From the NCBI GenBank assembly GCA_051294375.1, contig JBJCIZ010000028.1, forward strand, positions 551,623 to 615,622: a stretch of DNA of 64,000 nt, written 5' to 3'. The position numbers and the translations under genes were made by a program. Below are positions 58,621 through 64,000 of the stretch, piece by piece; position 1 is the stretch's first letter; every line of letters starts with the position of its first letter. Source of the DNA: Paraspadella gotoi (Eukaryota > Chaetognatha). The notes beneath the pieces are model-generated. The model ran no database searches. It saw only the letters and a program-made list of their open reading frames with translations, and was not told where the DNA came from.

Positions 58621-61459
58621 ACCTGGAAGGCCACGAGTACCGCATGTACAACACCTACGACGTCCACTTTTACGCCTCCTTCGCCCTCGCCTCTCTCTGG
58701 CCCAACCTCCAACTCTCCCTCAACTACGACTTCGGCGACACGATCGACTTCGAGGACGCCCTCGACTGTAAGGCTTTGGCCACGGGCGACGTCGGACCCG
58801 TCAAGGCTTTGCACAGCGTTCCCCACGATTTGGGGAACCCTTCTGGTGAGCGGAAGATGTATAATATTATTATAATAATAATAATAATATAATAGTAATT
58901 TAGCGAAAGGATGAGATTTAAAAACGACGTTAATGAATAATATATTTTTACATATTGATCCCTCTAATTTGCATATTGAAATGGTCGTTATCAAATTAAA
59001 TTTAAAGTTTTTAACGCTGATAATAACAAAACTTCGTGGGGTGATTAAAAGTTAAGTTTTCGAGACATTTAATTGATCGGAATCTCTGAAAAAAAATTTC
59101 AATTGTATCGTTATTAACAATTTAAATAATATGACCTCCCGTCTTTTTACACCTCCACTACCTACTCTCCGCAGACGAACCCTGGGTCCGCACCAATTGT
59201 TACAACATGCACCTGACCCAAGATTGGAGAGATTTGAATCTCAAGTTTGTCCTCCAATGTTATCGCGACTTCGCCCTCACTCGAAACGAAACGTACATCA
59301 AAGTAAGTTAATTAAACAATCAAACTAACCCAGAAAAAGGTCCAACCCATTCTCCCTTTTGTTATACCAGGACATGTGGCCCAAGATGGAGTTGGTGATG
59401 TCGAAGGCGCTGGAGACGCAGGACAAAGACGGCGACGGGATGATCGAGAATTCGGGTCAGGCCGATCAGACCTACGACGCTTGGAAGGTCGAGGGCGTCT
59501 CCAGCTACTGCGGCGGATTGTGGTAACGATTGGATTGGAAACCATTAATAACTCTTAAAAAAAACCCCGACACTGGCAATCATAATAATATCACGTGATC
59601 TGAATAAAAGGAAAAGGGGTTGATATAAATTAATACGTAATGGTAATCAATTAAAATTATTTAGAGTATAAACCAATGCTTTATTAAACAAGCCGCGAAT
59701 AGGAGACGTTGACAGTTTTAGTGGTTATCAAGAATTTGAGTCCAACGCGGGGTCGAGTAAGCGACTCTCTCTTCTTTTCTCTTCTCATTTCTTTTCTCTT
59801 AACAGTTTTAAATTATTACTACTAAATATCAATAGTTATAGTAATTTTCTTTTCCCAAGGCTGGCGAGCCTCCGAGTCTGCGTCGAGCTCCTCTCCTCTT
59901 CCTCCCTCTCTCTCTTCGCTACGGAAGAAGAGAGACTGGAAAGGTTGGCCTTCTATCGTGATCTCATGAAGAAGGTAAATTTAAAAAAATGTTCAATGAA
60001 AATGACAAGTTTTTTTAACAAATGTTATTAGTTAATAAAAGTTTGGTTATCTTGTATCTTGTAAGAGAAAAGGGAGGTCTCAAACACACCATAGCCGTTC
60101 AAAAGTCGGGGTCAATATATCTAATTTGCATATTGTTGGTGTTTAGATTATTTCTCGTGTCTTTTGATAGTGAATAATTATATTGGTTCTACCAATTTCC
60201 AAAAAAAAAAAAAAAAATACTGAGTCGCTTTTCTTATTTAGGCGTCCGTCGTTTACGAGGCTAAACTTTGGAACGGAACTTACTTTAATTACGACTCCTC
60301 ATCTTCGCCTTATCACGATTCCATCATGGCGGATCAGCTCTGCGGTGAGTGGTGGGAGATGGTACAAAGTACAAAATCTATTTCATTCTGTTCAAAATTA
60401 TATTTTATTTCTTTCTCTCAGGCTGGTTTTATCTCATTGCCTCCGGGCTGGAGACCGAGTCGCCCTTCAACGAGGAACACGCCTTGCAAGCTCTCGACCT
60501 CATTTATAGAACCAACGTTCTCAAGTTAGTGAATTGGTTTCCGTTCCCTTAGTTAATCAATCTTTTTTAAAGTAATTTTTCTTCCCCGGCGCCCTTCAAC
60601 AGGGTTTGTCGCTTGAGAAGGCCCATCTGAAAAGTCCCGGGCCTTTTCAAAATTTTGACCCATTTTACAAAAATTGAACTTTTCAAGATACATGGACGGT
60701 TCCTGCGGCGCCGTTAACGGGATGCGCCCCGAAGGCGTTGTCGACATTTCGTCCCCTCAGTCGGAGGAAGTCTGGACGGGCGTGACCTACGCTCTGGCGG
60801 CACTCATGATTCGGAAGGGGATGATCGCGGAAGGGTTCGAGACGGCCAAGGTATGAGGTCGAACTTAGAATGGGGACGGAATAAATCCTTTCCTCTTAAA
60901 TGTCTTATTTTTTACATAGCGACGAAAGCTTGACATATTTTAAGATTTAGATCTCTCTTTCCTTATATACATATATGTTCTATATAGATTAATTCCCAAA
61001 CCTTTGCCTAGAAAATCTAATCGTCCCGGTTTCGGATTTCTAACCGAGACGAGATTCCATTTAGAACGATTTTGAAATCGTCTCTCTTGCGTATTAAATA
61101 GCGTAAAGAAAAGATTTCATGGATTGCTACTTTATGCAAATGAGAACAAGAGGAAGTCGATGGTTTTCAGGAATTTTTGTACCTTCCTTAAAGTCGTGCC
61201 CCTTTTTCTTGACTTACAGGGAATGTACCAAACTCTTTGGGAGGAGACTGGTCTCCAATTCCAGACGCCGGAAGCTTTCATGAAACATCGCAAGATGTTT
61301 CGGTCTCTGGGCTACATGAGACCCTTGGCGATTTGGGCCATGAAGACCGCGTGGGACGCCGTCAAAGAACGACCATCCGGAGGCGGCCGTGCGGAAGGCG
61401 GCGGCGGCGGCGGCGACGGCGGCGGCGGCGGCGACGACTACGATTGCGTTTCGTCCTAA
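35139..61459 (+). CDS. GBA2: Non-lysosomal glucosylceramidase (GH116)
   Basis: GBA2 hydrolyses glucosylceramide at the cytosolic face of ER/Golgi membranes. Exons: 35,139-35,425; 35,991-36,115 ([10 protein letters not shown]); 36,179-36,322 ([15 protein letters not shown]); 36,400-36,621 ([20 protein letters not shown]); 48,917-49,004 ([13 protein letters not shown]); ~57,151-57,450 ([14 protein letters not shown], frameshifted later); 57,683-57,786 (CLAWDMPKV); 58,100-58,307 (FNELYF with the likely nucleophile Glu at 58,289); 58,383-58,488; 58,619-58,845 ([15 protein letters not shown]); 59,175-59,302; 59,371-59,522 (ADQTYDAW with the likely acid/base Asp, then YCGGLW); 59,860-59,974; 60,242-60,344 (MADQLCG); 60,422-60,524; 60,688-60,850 ([10 protein letters not shown]); 61,220-61,459 ([19 protein letters not shown]). 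One intron holds a DIRS-like element. The middle of the gene is duplicated across an N-gap. Unusual: a Pro-rich N-terminus and a Gly-rich C-terminal tail. Confidence 0.93.
37747..37850 (+). pseudogene. Corrupted duplicate of a GBA2 exon
   Basis: ACCCTCACCTTTGTCTTCCA is shared with the intact exon at 48,917-49,004, but the rest is scrambled by indels and no continuous frame exists. It is read as part of the unmerged duplicate, not a second gene. Confidence 0.7.
38846..39042. mobile_element. ~197-bp MITE-like element with ~60-bp inverted ends
   Basis: Left end GTGAGATAT(AT)TTTG then GTCTCACGCGCTCGCGAA and AACGTTGCCCGTTTCCGA is matched in reverse by TCGGAACG, CAACGTT, TTCGCTGAGCGTGAGACC and AAAATATCTCAC. 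Terminal inverted repeats of about 60 bp around a ~75-bp centre with no coding capacity fit a MITE. It lies in the GBA2 intron upstream of the DIRS-like element. Confidence 0.75.
40153..40357 (+). repeat. Left inverted terminal repeat of the DIRS-like element
   Basis: Begins GTCCGCCTCGCACGAC and runs to GAATACGAAGCCTCAAT. The reverse complement of 45,307-45,508 matches it with few differences, including AATGCCCTTTTGTTCGCGCT and TAGATCGCGCGTTTATCAGA. Confidence 0.88.
41120..41211. repeat. Candidate internal complementary region
   Basis: Contains GGGCATTTCGTGGCGAGGCGGAC and, 52 bp later, GGTCCGCCTCGCCAC, enclosing sequence complementary to the outer extension of the right repeat. In reverse complement it reads as right-end joined to left-end, as expected for the template that circularises DIRS cDNA. 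An identical copy is at 52,208-52,299. Confidence 0.65.
45307..45550 (-). repeat. Right inverted terminal repeat with outer extension
   Basis: The inverted partner of the left repeat ends in GGCGAGGCGGAC at 45,508. A further ~40 bases (CAATATAGAATTAATGTTCC and on) are absent from the left end but match the internal complementary region at 41,150-41,200. A right repeat longer than the left one is a known DIRS-1 trait. Confidence 0.7.
46940..48045. other. AT-rich intron segment only in copy 1
   Basis: About 1.1 kb of homopolymer-rich sequence (A runs at 47,120-47,215, T runs at 47,880-48,000) between two degraded GBA2 exons. In copy 2 the same intron is only 313 bp and carries a donor repeat instead. 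No gene is visible. It may be an allelic insertion or low-quality sequence. Confidence 0.5.
48139..48163. other. Assembly gap (25 N)
   Basis: Separates the two copies of the GBA2 interior; sequence after the gap restarts at the equivalent of 36,955. Confidence 0.98.
49935..50131. mobile_element. Second assembled copy of the MITE-like element
   Basis: Same element in the duplicate block. The inverted ends are cleaner here (GTGAGATATTTTGGTCTCAC against GTGAGACCAAAATATCTCAC, exact complements). It is not an independent insertion. Confidence 0.75.
51241..56510 (+). mobile_element. DIRS-like retrotransposon (copy 2, same locus)
   Basis: Same element in the second assembled copy, with inverted repeats at 51,241-51,445 and 56,266-56,468. 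The first ~1.2 kb (51,241-52,457) is identical to copy 1; the rest differs by frequent one-base indels. RT motif pieces are at about 53,818-53,870 (KKDGG, ILNLK) and 54,085-54,120 (HLDGILIL, an indel or substitution of the LDD box). Flanks match copy 1, so this is one insertion assembled twice. Confidence 0.75.
57745..57956 (+). repeat. Exon-end/donor repeat in GBA2 intron
   Basis: The exon ending at 57,786 closes with TGGGACATGCCCAAAGTTCAG. The same words recur in the intron at about 57,817-57,838 (complete), 57,861-57,880, and 57,900-57,930 (partial and complete), mostly followed by GTGTGAAGAGCTAAAAGGGG. Each good copy recreates a CAG|GTGTGA donor. Confidence 0.9.
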
Positions 61460-61624
61460 AGCCCTTAGTCTACACCATCTGCGTGTAGTAATATTTTTTT
61501 CATTTTTAACCCCCAAAAATGTTTTGCCATATGATGCAACGGCATTCCAACTAGTTATCAAATTTTACAACGACATTATGAAAAAAAAAAAAAAAAAACA
61601 GTCACGTATTTTTACACTTTGCCT

Positions 61625-61680
61625 TTTTGTATTTTATGCAGCCTCGAGTCGTCGATCGATTTTTTTTTTTTTTTTAGATT
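61625..61680 (+). promoter_or_regulatory. Acceptor-like site upstream of SELENOK
   Basis: TTTGTATTTTATGCAG (ending about 61,641) and a 17-T run ending TTTTTTAG at about 61,677 lie between the GBA2 stop (61,459) and the SELENOK ATG (61,838). Either could serve as a cis or trans 3' splice site, or the region may be plain promoter/5'-UTR. Confidence 0.3.
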
Positions 61681-61837
61681 TAGAATTTTTTTACTCGAAG
61701 TATGATAAAATGAAGTTCGATTAAAACCTTGCGGATTTTTCGGAAATATACGTTTTCTTTTTACCATTTTTTATTCGTTTCTATACAGTTGTTGCGATTT
61801 CTTATTTATGTTGAATCGTTAATACAAACAAACAAAC

Positions 61838-62281
61838 ATGGTTCACATCGTGGGGGGCAGCGTCGTAACCGAACGCAGCCCCTGGCGACTCTCCATCATC
61901 CCCGAATTATTTTGGGGAACACTTAATTTCTTCTACTTTTTTTTCGAGGTAATTTATATATAAATATCGCGACTTTTTCCTAATAATTATTGATATTACT
62001 TTATTTTAATGTTGTTTTTTTTTTCCGTAGTCGATGGTCGGACCCCTCTTTCAGCAGGGATCAAACTCTAGAACGAGCTACGGACGACCGGGCAGCGGAC
62101 AAGCTCCGCCTAGGCCGCCAGGTTTGGTCGAAAAGCGCAAGTTTTATATATTATATTTATAAATATTTAGTTTTAATATTCCTACTTTTTTTTTCTAGGC
62201 GGCGGCCGATTCCGCGGCTTCGGCGGCCGCGGCGGCGGCGGACCGTCTCCTCCGCCGATGGCCGGCGGCGGGTGAGGTTAA
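61838..62281 (+). CDS. SELENOK: Selenoprotein K (UGA read as selenocysteine)
   Basis: Small single-pass ER membrane protein acting in ER-associated degradation and, with DHHC6, in palmitoylation. Exons 61,838-61,948; 62,031-62,121; 62,199-62,281 total 285 nt. The N-terminus reads SPWRLSIIPELFWGTLNFFY, matching the family's short luminal part and single helix; a Gly/Arg/Pro-rich cytosolic tail ends PSPPPMAGGG. The next codon is TGA (62,273-62,275), then GGT and TAA. In known SELENOK the tail is PMAGGU followed by one or two residues, so this TGA is almost certainly selenocysteine at residue 93 of 94, equal to the human length. Conventional annotation would stop at residue 92. A clear SECIS was not identified (weak candidate near 62,971). 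Confidence 0.9.
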
Positions 62282-62477
62282 GCGGCCGCTTCACTCACCT
62301 CCGACTCGCGGCGCCTCCGATCTCTGGAATTTCCTCGGGATCCTTTTCGAGGCTTTAAATTTCCGCGCGCCCGTGAGAGAGAGAGTGAAGCGGCTCGTTA
62401 TGATATCCCGTAAAAAGCCACACACCCCCCTCCATCGCCCCACCTCCACCCTTCGAAAATCGTCGAAAGAACGACGA

Positions 62478-62910
62478 TATCTCGATCCCCTTTTCCCTAA
62501 AGACCGACTCGACTCTCGACGCTTAGCCATCGTCTTATCAATATCTCGATCCCCTTTTCCCTAAAGACGACTCGACTCTCGACGCTTAGCCATCGTCTTA
62601 TCAATATCTCGATCCCCTTTTCCCTAAAGACCGACTCGACTCTCGACGCTTAGCCATCGTCTTATCAATATCTCGATCCCCTTTTCCCTAAAGACCGACT
62701 CGACTCTCGACGCTTAGCCATCGTCTTATCAATATCTCGATCCCCTTTTCCAAAGACCGACTCGACTGACGCTTAGCCATCGTCTTATCAATATCTCGAT
62801 CCCTTTTCCCTAAAGACCGACTCGACTCTGCTCTGCCATCGTATTCAATATCTCGATCCCCTTTTCCCTAAAGACCGACTCGACTCTCGACGCGTCGCCA
62901 TCGTCTCAAT
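62478..62910 (+). repeat. 64-bp tandem repeat downstream of SELENOK
   Basis: Seven copies of a 64-bp unit beginning AATATCTCGATCCCCTTTTC, then CCTAAAGACCGACTCGACTC and GCTTAGCCATCGTCTTATC. The first four copies are nearly identical; the later ones carry deletions. It starts about 200 bp after the SELENOK stop, probably inside its 3' UTR. Confidence 0.95.
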
Positions 62911-63429
62911 TCTCTCGTCTTCGAGTTTTTTTTAAAAAGAAGGGGAAAAAAATTCGCAACTTGAGAATCCATGACGAAATTCTGGAAAAATCTTTCGTCG
63001 AAGATCCAGAGTTTCCGATTCCGGACGCGAAGCGAACGCGGACGAGCAACTGGGAGAGTAAAAAAAAAAGTACTGATATTTAACCACTGAATAGACTGCA
63101 GAGAGAGAGGTTGTCGAAATCATTTTTTTAAAAATATATATCTGTACTAGTCCGTTGATGCCTTTTTATCTGATACGACTGTTTTGACTTTTTCGCGTTA
63201 TATACGTATGAACCTACATGTTCGCATAAAATCGCGTTTCTGTCTTTAATTCGTCCCCGGGAAATATGAATGAATAATCTCGTATTTATACAAAATGTTT
63301 AGGCATATTTACAAATTTGGGTAGTTATTTGACAATTTGTTGACATTCGAATCGAGTCATGACTGCAACGACTGGAAAGAAACCTCGTTGCTTAATCGTC
63401 CCTCTTGACGTTCGAAACTCTCCACGGCG
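62911..63429. other. SELENOK-RFT1 intergenic remainder
   Basis: Mixed-composition sequence with poly-A/T runs and one weak SECIS-like motif. No ORF, tRNA or other gene is supported. Confidence 0.6.
62971..63008 (+). promoter_or_regulatory. Weak SECIS-like candidate
   Basis: ATGA, 11 nt, an A-run, then TTTCGTCGA: the ATGA/AA/GA order and the 11-nt spacing fit SECIS rules and GACGAAA pairs with TTTCGTC. However, helix II has only about 5-7 pairs and no convincing helix I is seen. It lies about 700 nt after the SELENOK UGA. Confidence 0.2.
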
Positions 63430-64000
63430 ATGAGCTCAACACCTCGGACCCCGCGCGTCGAGGGTTCGAACCCCCCACCCACGTCGAGCGCTTCGTCGGC
63501 TCTGGCGGGCGCCTCCGCCGCCGCCTCTTACAATGCGGCGCTGCAGATCGGCGTCCGCGCCGTCACTTTCCTTCTCAACGCCTTCACCCTGAGATTCGTT
63601 ACCAAGGAAACGTTGGGCGTCGTCAATGTCAGGTGAGGATCCAACGAGTCGAGTCACAAACGAAAAATTATTATCTAAATTAATAATTGAGAATATCAAG
63701 TTGTTGACTCGGGAAGTATTTATGATTATATAAATTGCTATAATTATTTTATTCTCGCATATTTAGATGGTTGCGAGTTCATTCAGTAAATTGAAAAATA
63801 AATATTTCAGTCTGACGTTCTCATGAAGGAAGGAATAGAATCAAGTTTAAATTGAAGTAATACAATATGCATATTTGATTAAAGTTTGTTTTAAACTTCT
63901 CTATCTCCCTCTTCACAGACTCGCCCTCCTCTACACCACGATTCTCGTCCTCTCCCAAGAGCCCTTCCGCCGCGCCTCCCTCTCCCTCTCCTCCGATCCG
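63430..64000 (+). CDS. RFT1: RFT1 homolog, 5' part
   Basis: RFT1 is a multi-pass ER membrane protein needed in N-glycosylation at the Man5GlcNAc2-PP-dolichol stage. Exon 1 is 63,430-63,632 and exon 2 runs from 63,919 past the window end. The first helix region reads LQIGVRAVTFLLNAFTLRFV, followed by TKETLGVVNVRLALLYTT and EPFRRASLS; these are diagnostic RFT1 N-terminal motifs. The first ~30 residues are Ser/Pro/Ala-rich and lineage-specific. The start was chosen as the first in-frame ATG. Splice phases agree (AG|A across the intron). Confidence 0.92.

Noticed and set aside
62395-62485. SECIS candidate at TTATGATATCCCGTAAAAAG
   Set aside because: Only 8 nt separate ATGA from the A-run and the possible 3' partner is ~60 nt away with poor pairing; it does not meet SECIS geometry.
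1-64000. CRISPR array or prokaryotic operon elements
   Set aside because: The tandem repeats lack unique spacers, and the split genes with GT-AG introns are eukaryotic.

Overview
The window is eukaryotic nuclear DNA, most likely from an invertebrate animal with a compact, intron-rich genome. The evidence is GT-AG split genes, an axonemal dynein intermediate chain (motile cilia), a selenoprotein with an in-frame UGA, TTAGGG-like runs and a DIRS-type retrotransposon. The species cannot be fixed from the sequence. It is a draft assembly with N-gaps, scattered single-base indels and unmerged duplicate contig ends; several 'broken' exons are best read as consensus errors.

Layout. 1-5,085 is a jumble of direct and inverted duplicates of the DNAI3-FAF1 junction around a 10-N gap. 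5,289-11,843 holds the C-terminal half of DNAI3 (WDR63), interrupted by minisatellites and a 25-N gap. 12,591-21,934 is FAF1. 22,940-26,068 is a purple acid phosphatase. 26,309-28,178 is a TMBIM4/lifeguard-4 protein. 28,956-32,613 is eIF3 subunit d. 32,994-34,864 is EBP2. 35,139-61,459 is GBA2, whose central part is present twice (36,955-48,138 and 48,164-58,202) on either side of a 25-N gap. Both copies carry the same ~5.4 kb DIRS-like element in one intron. 61,838-62,281 is selenoprotein K. 63,430 to the end is the 5' part of RFT1.

All nine genes are on the + strand, several only 240-380 bp apart, with strong pyrimidine-AG acceptor-like sites between some of them. This raises the possibility of polycistronic transcription with spliced-leader trans-splicing. 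The genes share no single pathway: ER/membrane lipid and glycan functions (GBA2, RFT1, SELENOK, TMBIM4), translation and ribosome biogenesis (eIF3d, EBP2), ubiquitin-p97 (FAF1) and cilia (DNAI3).

The most unusual pattern is that in at least five introns of four genes the exon end plus its 5' splice site has been tandemly amplified into the intron, from 2 to about 27 copies. One further intron shows a duplicated 3' splice site.
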